The notes below the pieces were generated by a model. It had not been told where the DNA came from, ran no database searches, and saw nothing but the letters and a program-made list of their open reading frames with translations. Source: Lucifuga dentata (lineage: Eukaryota > Chordata > Actinopteri > Ophidiiformes > Bythitidae). From it: a stretch of DNA of 64,000 nucleotides. The position numbers were made by a program, and so were the translations under genes. The stretch spans positions 124,001 to 188,000 of the forward strand of contig VXCM01001242.1 of NCBI GenBank assembly GCA_014773175.1, given 5' to 3'. Below are positions 12,901-27,600 of the stretch, one piece after another (position 1 is the stretch's first letter; each line of letters opens with the position of its first letter).

Positions 12901-15900
12901 GTGGTATACAGAGATTTTCTTCAACATTTTATTTCACCACACTGAAAAGTTGTTGTGTTTCCTGGTTCAAGAAGACACTATTGATCAGCAGAGGTCAGCC
13001 AGAAAGCTACCCAAAAAACAGAGAGAAAATGCAAACATTTTGGCAGGTATGCTCCTTCATCTCTCTGCTTGGCTAAAATTTAAAGTCTTTAAAGGACCAT
13101 ACCAGCCATTTTGTGTATTTGAGCCTAATATATTCAATTTTCATACATGTTATGTTACTGACAATTATTTCCCAAAGGATAAAACCGTATTTCAGCTTTC
13201 CTGATATTTTGCAAAATCTCTTAATCTTTCAATTTCAAATATTCAAGTGATACACTGCACCTTAAATATTGATGTTTCACCTGCTAATAGTTATGCAGCC
13301 TTATGAAGTCATGGTCGTTTAAATTTTTCGATAAACGCAGGTCTTCTTTTGGGACTATATTCTCAGGTGGAGATATACATTCAGTCCATGCTTTTTATTG
13401 TGCTTAGACATTAACATTACATAACTTTAAAAAAAACAACAAAAAAACAAAAAACAAAAAACTGAATATACGTCTTGTTCGCGATGATAGATTACCTATC
13501 CCAAAAACGTTTCAAGTATCAACAAGTTGATTTTAACAGTGTACCAGAATGAACTGAAACCAATGGCGGTCTGGAAGGTAGGAAAAACATTTTTTAACTC
13601 ACCATTCCAGTAGTATGCTTTGGGAAATGATTGCCAGTAACGTTACGTGTATGAAAATTGAATATAGTAGGCTCAAACATGCAAAATGGCTGGTATGGTC
13701 CTTTAAGTCCCTCTGCTCTGTTCTGATTGGCCAGCTGCATCAGGCCTGAGCTGACCTTCACTCGCTAATTATATTTTCACACGTTATATGTTGAAACATG
13801 CAAATATGCTACAGAATACAAGCCTAAGCAAAAACGAAGCTTTCAGGGCAGCTCAGGACTGGTGGGGTTTACCAAGGACTTACTGGATGCATTTCTATAG
13901 ATGCCACTCTCACGTTTTAACACTTTCATATTATTCAACACAAACTCCCAGCTACACAACAGTATAGAAACGAGGGGAAAATAACAGAAAAGTGTAAAAC
14001 ACTTTAAAACTACTTACCCCAGTAAGACGTCTGTTCATCTTGTTGTCAAAATTGGCAAACTTTGCCGTGCCCTCCTGAAAGACAAACAGACACTGGTCAA
14101 TAAAAAGGCTATATTTCATGCCAGAGTGTTAAAATGTTATTAAGTCATCATAGTCTAGATCATCTTTAAGCCTGTATGGTTGTAGTCTTTTTTTTTTAGA
14201 CATGCAGGGAGTTAAAGGGTAGCAAGTAAGTGTGTTAAAAATCAAAGGCGATGGTGTTTTGATGGTGTTTTTTTCGTATATCAAAGCTCAGAGAGAGGCT
14301 TTTAAAATGAAAGCCAACGTTCTGATCGATTCCTTTGGGGGCATCATGCGTAAAATCACAGCTAATGCCAAGGTATTGATGTCTGCACTGCACTGTTACA
14401 GGGAATCAGATCACAGCTAATCCTGCCAATTTCCCCGAATCTCTGACGCTTCAGGCAGGTGTTGTGCACCGAAGCCAACATGTTGACAGAATAAGAGCAG
14501 CAGTGCACCATCGGATGAGACTGATTTTCTCATCTTTGGAGCTTTTTCAATACTTATTCTGTAACGCTGAATGCTGATTCTAGCCAACGAGAAAGACCGA
14601 CTTTCCAATGCAATTTCAGTTAACCCTCTAGATTCTGAAGACATTTTTACATTTTGACTTTTCAGTGAATTTGTCTTTCATTTGCTACCTGAAACGCTGC
14701 CCTGTAACAAAGCTGGATTAGACAGATGGTAGATTTGATAGAAAAGGAATACAAAAGGAAAGCACTAGTGATACGAGTTTACAGGGCTGTGGTGAAGATT
14801 GCCTTAGCTTAAACTTAAAGGACCGTACCGGTGATTTTGCATGTTTGAGCAAAATAAATGCAAACTGCATTTCATTACTCATTTTCCAAAAACATTCTAC
14901 TGGCGCTTTAAACATCAGAAGTTCCAGAATACCACTGGTTTCATTTCATTCCAGTACACTATTAAAATCACCTTATAGAGACTTGAAACGTGGTTGAGAT
15001 AATTACCATCACACCAAACATGACGTGTATTAAATTTTTTTGTTAAATAACTTTATTTAACAGGTCCAACATAGAGCTGCGCAGAAGATAATTTATGTCT
15101 CCACCAGGGAATGTATAGTTCCGGGAGAAGACGGCTTTTACAGAGAAAGTAAAAATGTTAATCCCTTCTATAATCGTGTGTAAGGTTAGCAGGCAAAACA
15201 TTGAATTTTAAGGTGGGGAGGTCACATGAATATTTGATTTTGAAAGATTAGGTGATTTGGCAAAATAACAGAAAAACTAACATACAGGTTTATGTTTTGG
15301 AAAATGGTTTGCAGTAATGAAACATGTATGCCTAAGTATTTATTGGGCTCAAATGTGCAAAACCACTGGGAGGGTCCTTTAAACAAATTCCAAAACCAGG
15401 TCTAAAACTGGACTGAGATTGAGTCAGGACTGGAAATGGAGCAAATAAAATCCAACAGAAATAAATCGAGAGTGTGCAAATCTTTCTAAATATCAAACTA
15501 ATGCTTGAGGAGTTCAGGCCTCCACATGAACTATTACACACCATGAAAAAGTGTCATGCTGATGAGGAAATGTGGAAAAATCTTTAGATTCCTTCAACAC
15601 TCATGCATTAAAATTCTGTGAATGAACAATAAAAGTGTCACGGGTCTTTCAGTCCTGAGTCTCTTTATCATTTCGTAATCATAAACCAAGCAGAAACCTC
15701 AAGGTAACATCTGCATGCCACCAGAAAGACCAAATTCTCTGCTGCATTTAATGTTACAGTATGAAGTATTTCATGGTGTTATTCACTACCTGATCCATTC
15801 ATTAATTCATTTCTTCTTCTTTTCTCTGATAATTTTTTAAAATCATATTTTCGCTTTCTTTTCCTCTTCTTTGTCTCGAACAGCTTACCTCCTTGAGGAG

Positions 15901-18900
15901 TTCCCTGCTTTGCGAGTAGTTGTCCTTGTCTGAGAAAATCTCTGACAACTCCTCGTACCTCCTCATCGCCTCCCTGCCAGAGTCAAGTCACAAAGCTTCA
16001 AGGATTATTTATATTTCAAAATTATTTGAGCTCATGAAGGGCCATGACTTTGTACAAGAATTTTAAGAATCAAAAGGATTCAATCAGTGAATCATGATTA
16101 TACGGATATTAAGGTTTGAGATGCTGGAAAATTTCAGGAAAAGTGACAAACAAATGTCACATATACAGAATAGTACTGAAACAGAGATGATGTCGTCTTT
16201 TAAAATGGAATTGTTGCATTAACAAAACTGCTGTGGAATTCTGTACTTTATCAAAGTATTTTTTTCTTTTCCTGGTTGCTTTATGAGCTATTTATGACAT
16301 CCCTCGGTTGCCTCAATTGCTTTTAGATCTACACAAGTAAACAAACATTGCTTATGTGCTTCAAATATAAAGATGCTGATTTTGCTACTGATCAGCCAAA
16401 GTCTCTGGAAAATGTAAAAAATACAATAAACCGTGAAGCTACATTATGGTTATGCTTCACCGTGTATTTATTTAAACCTATTTTTACTTGAATTTGGCAT
16501 CTCTGATGATTTTCATCTGATTTCTGCTTGTTATTCAACACTGAAACAAAATATGTGACTTTATATTGAGTCTTTATTATCTAGTGGTCTAGTCTCTTTA
16601 TTATTTTGAAAATATGATGTATATATTTTTTCTGTTACTGGCCACCATAATTTGTGCCAGAGGTCTGAGTTACCACAGATCACCAGCAGGGGGCGATAAA
16701 GGAGTCAGATGAATGAGAACAGAGAGCGGTTTGAGCACAGACCTGTCAGTCTCCTGCCACGTCCTCCTCAGGCGGTGGATGGGATTACTCTGCAGCGCAG
16801 ACACAATGGCATACAGAGAGGAAAAGTTCTTCCTGGCTCGGCACTCCTGGTGAAAACACACACCAGAGTACCAATGAATATGCTCACTCGCATCCACACA
16901 CACTGGAACTGAACACCTGTGTGTGTGTGTGTGTGTGTGTGGGTCTGGCTGGTGTTGAGTTACTGTGGTGGTCAGACATTCTGAATAATGTATTCAGCTC
17001 AAGAGGTTTATCCAAAAGAAACGCAGGGTGAAATTAGGACGGCACTTTGGCAGCAAGCAATGGTACTTCAGTTTGCCAGAGGATGTTAGAGTGTGTGTGT
17101 GTATGTGTGTGTGTGATTTTAAATATAGCTTCAAACAGGAGTATTGGAGAGAAACTGTGGCTTATTCAGAGTTGAAGAGGCTTGTAGGATAATCAAACTG
17201 CTCATTTGACATAACAACCAAGGGCAGAATGTGTGTATGTGTCTGTGCGTGTGTGTGTGCGTGCGTGTGTGTGGGTATAAATGGATATAAAAACAGAAAA
17301 CGATGAGATAATGTTGTGTAGCACAGCAGAATGAACTCAATTATTTGACTTCTAGCCTTTAGGCAATATGTTTAAAGTGTGACCTTTGACCTTTCGGTGT
17401 GAGCTACTCACCTCTGCCACGCTGATCCATTTCTCCAGCAGTCGCGCCCTCTGCTGGCTGCGTAACTTTGTGGGCCAGAGGCAGGATGCTAAAACAGCAT
17501 TGGCCAACTTGTTGAACTGACGTACGGTGGCCCGGACGGACCAACAAACGTCCTCCCTGCCCTTCTTATCCCTCTGAGACCACAGGGAGCCCAGGCAGTG
17601 GTACGGGACCAGACGGACAAACAGCTCCTGATATGGGCAGGATATGAGATTATTTTAAAGACATTTTGGAAAGTTTTGTCTCTGGTTTTGATGCGTAGTA
17701 TTAACTTCTTTAGTGCTTCTGCGCTGCATTTCTGTGATGTCTTCCTTTTTGTATGCTCAGCTGTTTTATGTTTTGGAAATTGTCAGTAACGTGACATAGT
17801 ATTTATTGGGCTTAATCATGCAAAATTTCTGGTATGATCCTTTAAAGATTTGATTACTTCTGGAAATGGAAATCTGACACTATGCTAAATTAGAAACAAA
17901 GTTACTAACAAGTTTGATTAACTACTTCTGAAAATTAAAATTTTTAGGGCTGGCCAAATTGAAAAATTTTGCCAGCAGTTTTTCTCTGCAAGGGAATTTG
18001 AAATTTAATTGCTCCAAAATGATACAGTAAAAATTGTTGGTAATGTGTGTGTTTATAGTCCTGGAAGTCTGAATCCAACCATGAAAGTTTTATTAACTAT
18101 TTATGAAAATTAAAATTTCTGGGGCATATCAAAAATAAGAATTTTTGCCAATACTGAAGCTTAAATCAACTTCATCATTCAGTATTTTCATCAGCAGGTT
18201 GAGCTGAACTCACCATCTCTATCTTGGTGAGCTGCTCAGCGATGAGCGCTGCAGGGAATCCCAGGATGCTGGTGGCTTCAAACTTGGAGGCATCAGGTGG
18301 AGGACCGTTGAAACTGGTCTGACCTGTGAAGGACAAAACTCTTCAGTAAAATTCTGACAAGAAATGAGCCCAATTTAAAAAAGAATTACCCTTTAATTTC
18401 AGCATTTACATCTTTAATTTTCTGTCTTAGAGTTGCAGGAACATCACAGTACTGTAGTTCTGATCTTTCATTGAATCTTCCATTAGCATACCAGAATTTG
18501 AATCAGACGTCTAAAAGAACATTGGAAAATGAAAGAAACAAATACACATCCTGTATTTTTTCTCTTTTACAGTCACATATAAGCTGATAAGATGGGTGTA
18601 TTTCTACGTAAATCCCTGCCTGCTGAGGCTTTAACAGTGTCGGTTAAATGCCTGCTGAAATATGACCTGTATAAGCACCAGGGAGCAGGGCTTTCTCGCT
18701 GAGCTCCTCGGCTACCCTGAGGAGGCAAGCGCGGAGGTCGACGGCAGAGGAGGAGTCCTGAGGGAGGAGCGGAGCCAGCCGCAGCAGGCGAGAGGGTTCC
18801 CCCAAACTCTGGAAGTCTTCTGGGTACTCTGACAGCCATGTGCTAAAGACTGTGCACACAGCTCTGCAGGGATAGAGGAAGACATGGAGAAAAATAAGGA

Positions 18901-21506
18901 GGGATGGTGAAGAAAAAGATGTTTCCACCCTTCTCTCCTTTTTTAAATGGAATTTTCCTGTCATATTCTATTCTAAGGACCTTAAAACGTTATCTCAGTG
19001 CTGGCATACTCCTGATGATACCAGTCAAAGTAATTGAATTTAAAATGATTCTGTTGATTCTGCATCCCAAAGACCCTGAGGGATTTGATGCTGAAATTTA
19101 CAGGCCACAACAGGAAGCGCACACAATTAGTTTTTCATTTCTTAATTTTGACCTCCAGACAGGTAAGCATCTTTATTCTGAGGACAAAAAAAGTCTTCTT
19201 AATGGACCATACCAGTGGATTTGCATGTTTGTCACTCTTTTCATAGTTTCTGAGAAGTTATCATGAATATTTCTCTATGTTCAGAGGTCTTAATTGTCAA
19301 CTCCTAACAATTTCTAACCAAGAATTTGAGCTAATTTTGAAGGTCCTTGAAAACTTATAGAAATCTGTTATAAAAGTATTGATAACCATGGAAGAGCTCA
19401 GCAAATCTACCCTCAAAAGTATTCATATTTCGCTCACAATGCCAGTTTTGGTAGGCTGGCAATGTGTTGTGCAAACAGCAGAGGAAGTTGTGAATAAACC
19501 AATGGCCACACACTGATGACACAACCAGCCATAGGATATTTGGGCCACTTGCAGCAAAACCTAACCTTGGGGCTCTAAACAAAGAACGCCAAAGGAACCC
19601 AAATCACCACATCTTGAGCCTTCAAGATGTCATTTTCCCCTGAAAGTTCTCCTGGAACCTTTACAGTGCAGCATTTGACCATCTTCTGCCTCATATATGA
19701 AAAGACAAATTTTCAAATCAGTCGTAGATTTAATGAAAGGGACTCTGATAAGAGACCTGCATCTGTGGTTTAAATCCTCCATGGTAACACTGTGGGCTGA
19801 GATTGCCTGAGGCAGATAAACAAGGCATTGCAGATTGCAATTGATTGAATATATTGATATTTTCCAGCACATCTAAAAAGTTGCCAAGAAATCACATTCT
19901 CAAGGGGTTCAGACAAGACAAGCAGCTTAATTTCAGTAAAGGAAAGGATGGAGATTATGTTCTTTTAACAGGGGTGAAATGATAGCCTGCTTGAAATAAG
20001 CAATAAGTAATAAGGATGCTATCCACAACAGCAAGTAAGCCTGGTCCAATAGCAGCAAAGATCCTGCACAGGATAAGTGGCTGTACTGTAGAGAACAGAG
20101 GGATCAGTGAGACATGGTTTCCAAAGCATGTATTGGAGAAATAATATCAAAAAAATTTGAATGAAATGGAGCTACACTCTCATAGCATGAATTTGAAAAT
20201 AAAGTAGCTGGTATATATTTTGTGTAAGACAGCAATGAGGGCTTAAATACCCATCGGCATTTCTGAAGTTGCCCTCTTTATTGTCTGAGTTATAAATCTA
20301 TCATAATTAAGTTTAGCACAGTTTATTAATTTTTCTATTAGTCAGCCATCTCTTCACTCGCTGTCTCAGAATGGTGGTAAAGCATGTCGGGAATAGCTTG
20401 TTTAGATTTTGTTTGGTAATTCCCACTGCTGCCTTCTGCCTTCCTTAATTTGTTTTATGGGTGATTGTAAGCAACACAATATTTGATTCTATTTACTGAT
20501 TAAAAATATACAATTCATCTGTTTCAGACATTTTCAGATTTTGTTTACATTCACAGACAAAAATGGTTCTCGCACAGTACAATGAATTTTCTTAGTTAAA
20601 AAGGGTCAGTGACAAACCATTTTCTATGCATAACCCCAAAATCAAGTCTTAACTTTAACATTTAATGTTAAAGGACCATACCACCCATTTTGCATGTTTG
20701 AGCCTAATATATTAAATTTTCATACACATAAGGTTACTGACAATCATTTCCCAAAGCATAAAACTGTATTTCAGCTTTCCTGATATTTTGCAAAATCTCG
20801 TAATCTTTTAAAATCAAATATTCAAGTGATACACCCACCTTAAAAATCGATCTTTCACCTGCTAACAGTTATGCAACCTGATGAAGTCACAGTTGTTTAA
20901 ATTTTTTGATAAATGCAGGTCTTCTTTTTGGACTATATTCCCTGGTGGAGACATACATTCACTCCATTTTCTATTGTATTTAAACACTAAAATTACATAA
21001 TTTCTAAAAAAAAAAAACCTGAATATACGTCTTGTTCATGATGATGGATTACCTATCCCAAGAACATTTCAAATATCAACAAGTTGATTTTAATAGCATA
21101 TCAGAATGAACTGAAACCAATGGCGGTCTGGAAGGTAGAAAAATTTAATTATTTTAGTTCCAGTAGTATGCTTTGGGAAATGATTGTCAGTAACGTTACA
21201 TGTATGAAAATTGAATATATTAGGCTCAAACATGCAAAATGGATGGTATGGTCCTTTAACAGGTCCTCATCACTTGTTGCTGACTCAGTTCTTTTCTGTT
21301 TTTTGGCATGAACCCATAGAAATATTTGCAAAAATGGCACTGTGCTTGGTGTGAATATATTTACCGCGACAAATTTGCATCCAAAAAGTTTGTACTTTCA
21401 TATCATTTATTCGCATCGCTCTTGGTATATAATGACCCTAAAGTAAATGTTAACTTCATGGAGGCTTGTTCATGAGCCCCTTAGTTGGAAGTGAGCCCTG
21501 CTGATG

Positions 21507-21583
<77 letters not shown>

Positions 21584-21598
21584 NNNNNNNNNNNNNNN

Positions 21599-21678
<80 letters not shown>

Positions 21679-24600
21679 TTGTGCTGTCTCACTTGTTGAA
21701 AGATTGTCTGGTGTGGCTCCTCTCACTGCCCCCTGGTGGATTCTCCAATCTGAGAACAAGAAAGAAAAAAGTGCAAAAAAGAATTTAGTGGAGCAGAAAA
21801 AAAGGAAGTCAGTCAGTTGTGAACGTTTGCATCTGCTGTGTCATAACTTCTTCTTGTTGTGTGTGTGCTGTTCAAATGTTTGCAGGCACATTGTGTGTGT
21901 GCTGCCTTGACGACAGAATAATTTATTTCACTTCACTGACTCATTTGTTTGCTTCTTTTTTCTTTCTTTCTTTCTTTCTTTTTTTTTTTTTTTTTTTTTT
22001 TTTGGAAAACATTCCAAGCAGCTATTTCATACAAAGAGCTCCATGACTTAATTCAGACTTTTAACAAAGCTGAGCTGCGGCCATAAAAAGGACTTAGAGC
22101 AGGTTTTTGCAGAATAATGTTGCTGAGAAAAACACCAAGTCACAGTCAGAATACATCAGCACACAGGTGCTTCCTGCTGTAGGACGCGTTGCTAAATTAA
22201 GTTAAGCAATTAATCTAAGAACATTAGTTTTGACTTGGCTTTGGCAGAAACCACAAAGCTACAGCAACAAGTGTTTATCATATGGATGTATTCTCAAATG
22301 ATCATATTGTTTTATCAACTGTAATATAAGTAACTAGTAATATTTGCTCTGCTATTAGGTAAAGGGCATGTTGTTTTACAATATTTTGTTGAAAAATTGA
22401 TTTTACTTAACCTTATTGAGCCATCCCTCTCATTCTATTAAGGTTGCGATTTAAATAGGATAATTTTTGCATATTCTTTTATAATAGTGGTATAATAGTT
22501 TCAGCATGATTCAACTGTATTCCAAAATATACAGATGGAACATGGGTAATTCATAAAACACAGCGGCAGAGAGATTTAACATGTTGATAAGAGCAAATAG
22601 CATCACACCAACCATGTTCCCTCATTCATAAATGCCTGTTACCAGGGTCGGATGGCCATCGGGAGAGGCAGGACTTTTCCCAGTGGGGTGCAGCCACCAG
22701 TGGGCTGACTGGTGGCCTTTGCACTGCACAATATAACATTATTTAAAATAAACTTAAACTAAGCAAACATAATTTTTTTCTTTTATAATTTTCTTGGCAA
22801 GGAGAAACTGCGGACAATTACGGACTTATTTGCCCACCTCCAGCATCATTGGCATTTTCCTCTGGCCATCCTATTAGGTACAGGATGCCCCTTGCTGGAC
22901 ACCTTAAAGTCCCGGTAAAAATGAGGCTCCCAATCCAACCCCATGTTACCAGCATCTTTTATCATTTGCCTTGAAAGTGGAGTTACTACCTTATCTCCCT
23001 AAATACATGTTGGTGGAGCGATTCATAAAACACACTGCCACACAAAAATTAAGACCTGTTTCATTCCACTTGTAAATTTCAGCAATATGAAAAGTGTGTA
23101 CCACACACACTCCAGCTGTACAACTTCTGAGGCTGTAACACGCGACTGTACAGTAGCTTGATGGCCAGTAAATTTTATTGTTATTTGCTTTGTTAATTTA
23201 TTTTGCTTTTAAAATCCTCCATAAAAACTGTGTTTTCTTTCTTCATGACTAAAATATGAAGCAAACCTCTTCCCAACCTGTCAGTGAGGATGTCCAGCAC
23301 TTTCTTAGTGGAGGTGAAGGAGCGATATGTTGAGAGGAAGATGGTGATGAAGGAGGAGTCTCCCATAGAAAAGGAGTGCAGCAGGTGGAGCACCAGCTTC
23401 TCCTCTGTCCCTGCTTTCACACACTGGGAACGAGGACCTGAGGACTGGAGAGAGAAAAGAAGGAAAAGAGAGCGAGGGAGGAAATAATAGAAGACATTGG
23501 GCTTGATTCATAAACCTCAGTGCCAGACTTAACGAGTCAATAATGGCAATTATCTTCACGCAGCCACATTCCATCATTCATAAACATCTGTTATGGCATC
23601 TTTTAGCTTTTGCCTTGAAAGAGGCGTTACTATTTCCTTATTTATGTGTTGGGGAAGCGATTCATAAAAAAAACAGTCACACAAAAATTAAGACCTGTTT
23701 CATTCTGGTGGAATATTTGAGGGGTATGAAATCTTAACAGTGTTTTTAACTATATTTCCCTCATGTGTTAATGATCAATAAATTTGACATATGAGCCCGC
23801 TCAGCTGATCAGTTTATTTAAATGATGAGGTTTGACTCTCTCATATATTCTAGTGGCACTGTGCCTCTTCCTCAAGCCTCATCCTCTGTGCTCTGCGTCT
23901 ATCTAGAGAGTACTGATCTATATCTTTGTGTCAGTTTTTTTTTTTTAAATGTGGAGCTCTGAAGTAGAAAATGTATGTTTTCTTTGCTAATTCAACATGT
24001 CAATTTTGCTTTGACACCATTGGCTGTAAAATATGAAGCAGCTCGTTAACTCACTGATCTTGACTGGCTTTTACCTGTGACACCTTACAACAACATGTCA
24101 GTAACGGGACAACAATGCTCTGATTAACATTAGTGAAGCTTTATGAATGAGCTTATTTAGTGTGACACTGTGTAGTTACCCTGATTTTTTTTTTAATGAA
24201 TTCCCAGATTTCTTTTCTATCACTTGTCTCAGTTGTAAAAGTCTTACCATCGGACTTGTGGGGGAGCCATGTTGTTGTTTGATCACCACTGTGTAAATCA
24301 TTCCATCCTCCTCTTCCTCCACCACAGTGGACTGTCAGGGGGAAAACCAGGTTAGGAGAGTGTTAATATGCAGCAAAGAATATGAAACTGCATCACATCA
24401 GCCCAGACTAAGTAAAAAAGAAAAAAGAAAAAAAAAAGCTCAATTTTTAATGGAGAATATCCACAAATGACATTCTCCTTTAAAAATATCTGTTTGGCCA
24501 GAGAACGCTGGGTAAAATAGTCTCTTAAATATTACATGGGGCCATATCAAGACTCTTTCATAAAGGACTAGAACTGAAAATTGGCCAGTTTTTTGGTCTT

Positions 24601-27600
24601 CAAAAAAAAGAAAAAGGAGATGCAATTCACTTTACTACATGATATCTGGCGTTCATTTGTGAAGAAGGCAGAAAATCCAGCAGCTCATGCACTCATTTCT
24701 ACATGCAGCATGAACATCTAATTTTAGCTGAGGGGAAAGTCCCTGACACAGTAACCCTGTTTTTACTGGTACTGGCTCAATATCCAATGCATCTGTACTG
24801 ATGCCTCCCAAGCCTGAAGGCATGTTGCCGTGCACAGCCCGGTTATTGGTCTTACCAGGTCTAGAGGACAGTACCAGGTGGTCTTCATTGGTGAGGGATC
24901 CACCTGAGGGATAGAATCACACAACACAGAAGTAAGACAGAAGAACATGACATCACAATGCAACACTTCACATCACATCAAAAACCTATGCAGGGAGGCA
25001 GCTAGCTGTGCTTTCTCTCTCTCTTTCTCTCTCTCTTTTCCTCCCTCTCTGTCACTCACAATTCTCTGTCACAAACATATACATTCAAAAACACACTTTT
25101 TGAACCGCAAAATCATTCTCGTTACATTTACTGCCGTGTTCCTATTGGTTGGTCACATGTGTAGGAGCCTTAAGGGGGTCGAATCAGGTCAGCAAAGTCA
25201 GTGCAATCGTGAGTAGCAGCCAGCAGCATAGGCCTCGTTTGTCTATGTTGTACAAATCACAGCTACCTCTGGAACGCCTAAGTTGTAAAAACTTAACTCA
25301 AATGAATGCAGTTGATGGCCTAAAAACATTAAATGTCACTTCGAGAAGGTACTGTTCTAATCTGACTAGGTGCCTTCTGTTCAGAGTTTGCATGTTCTCC
25401 CTGTGCCTATGTGGGTGTCCTCCGGGTGCTCCGCTTTCCTCCCACCTCCGAAGACATGCAGGTTAGGTGTTTTGGAAATGTTAAGCTGACCCTAGGTGTG
25501 AATGAGTTTGTCTTGTGTGTATCAGCCTTGTGATAAGCTGGCGACCTGTCCAGGTGTACCCTGCCTCTCGTCCAATGATCACTGGGATAGGCTCCAGCAC
25601 CCAAACCTGAATAGTATGCGGGTATGGAAGATGAATGGATTTCTTCTTTGTCGAGCTCAGAACTTATTGATCAAAAAATTTGCATCGGTTGTTTGATAAG
25701 TTCTGAGCTGATTAAACTTTTACTACAATAAAATTAAACTTTTACTGCAATACACTGCTACTTAAACAAAACGAGAGAAAATTAGTAGATAGAAGAAAAT
25801 TAGTAGACAACGAAATTTTGTATCTCAATTTTGATAATTTGTGTACCGCTATGTACAGTCCCACACACATGCAAACGTGAAGGGTTGATATGCTATGTGA
25901 TACACTCAGTGTGTTGTCACTTTGAATTTTAAGATCTCCACCTCTGCATATGAATTATTAATTATGAGAGAGAGCATATTTCCGTTAAACGTAGTGCAAG
26001 CATGCGCTGCACACAAAGCTGTGATGTGGAGTGACAGTAACGTGGCGAGTGGGTGACACATCTGTGCGTCAGTCTCTCCTGCAGCTCAACAGCTCCCTGC
26101 TTTTCACTTCCTGTTCCACCACCTGATGTCATCACACGCTGCCTGCATTGAACTTTAAATTAGTACAAGTTAAAGTTTAACTTGCAAATCTGCTGCACAA
26201 ATATTGAAGCTTTGATTAAAGGAGGATGCCACTCATTTGTATTTGTAAAGGTGCTTTCACGTGATAAGCTGGGCTTGGTGTTTCATTAGTGTGTGTTGGG
26301 AGCCGAGCGGTGACTCCCAATGTTGAGGCGACACACACCGTTCGGTTTCTCCTCTCTGCCGCTGCGCTCACAGTTCAACCACATTCAACTTTGACCCACC
26401 TTCCGGTGATCTTTCCAGCGCACAACGGTGAGAGAGCAGTTGTATGTGACATAAGCAGAAGTGACACAACAGTGGAAGAGAAGCTCATAACCTGCGTCAT
26501 AACCTGCGTAGAGCAATTTCTCAAGTTATACAACTTTAAAATTGTACCATCGTCTGGGAAAAAAAATGTCGGCAGTCAGAAACGGCCACCAGGTTTGTAA
26601 ACATATAATCTGTGGTTGTATATCAAAAGTAGGTTTGGGTGCTTCTTGATGATGCGTGTTGTTATGTCAGCACTCTGTTCCATGTAATGTAGACAGTAAC
26701 GTGCGCGATATGCAAATAATTCATTTCCTGTGAAAGCAACCTAAGTCCCTTAGGATAAACGCCTCTGCTACTAAAAAAATGTATGAAAATTGTCTTTTAA
26801 AGCCTAAAAATCCTGTATAAAATCAGGTATGTCCAGTTAACAAATGCCATTATTTGCATTTTAAACTGAGCCTGATTAAATGAAGGCTTTTAAAGACAAT
26901 TTTGCCCTTGTTTTACCTTAGAGTGCCTGAAGGTATTCTTTCCCTTTAAACCCAGATTAGATTGGAGGGATGGGACCATACACACATACGACCCCTCTCC
27001 CAATCATACGCCTACCTCACAAAACCCGAGATGAAACAGGCAAATAGAAGACTAGCTGTACATTAATAATAAAAACTCCTAAACATGACAGTCAGTGACA
27101 TTTTTGAAGTGGAACAGCTTCACAGTTTCATGAGTGCTCTTCAAATTGTTTATTATTTACCTGAAAAAAAAAAAAAAAAANAAAAAAAAAAAAAAAAAAT
27201 CACCCAAGCACATTAGTCAAAAGCCCTTACTGCTGGCTACATGTGGGAGCTTCTGTGTTTACAGAACAAACCAAGTTTATATGCAAAAAGGGGAGCCTGC
27301 AGTTGGTATATGAGGGTAACAAGTTTTGCAGTTACTTGGAACTGGTGGAATTTAAGCTTGTATAAGCAAAAGAAACTAAATAATAAAGTTTTATTGCTCT
27401 TCAAAAAACAACTAAACTTTAAAACTGTTTTAAAAAAGAGCAAGGGGACTATACCCCCAAAGTTTCAATGGGCAACATGCCCCTGATGACAGCCATGCTG
27501 CTGCTGCAGCAGAAGCTGAAATGCTTTCATCACATTTTACAGTATAGCGAATGTGCAGGAGTTTTGCCTCGGCAGCATTAGTGTGCAGACCAATCAACAA

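Noticed and set aside
12824..13204. 126-codon frame on the plus strand
   Set aside because: Its second half is element A4 sequence and the first half has no recognisable protein features.
21456..21910. Frames of alternating Cys-Val or Thr-His
   Set aside because: They are translations of the (CA)n microsatellite and its gap.
23267..23277. Using donor GGAAGAG|GTTTGC for rgl2 exon 4 and joining it directly to exon 6
   Set aside because: This gives a shorter REM domain lacking about 20 residues. The upstream donor plus exon 5 restores DRLE...NKAVCTVFSTWL, matching known RGL proteins.
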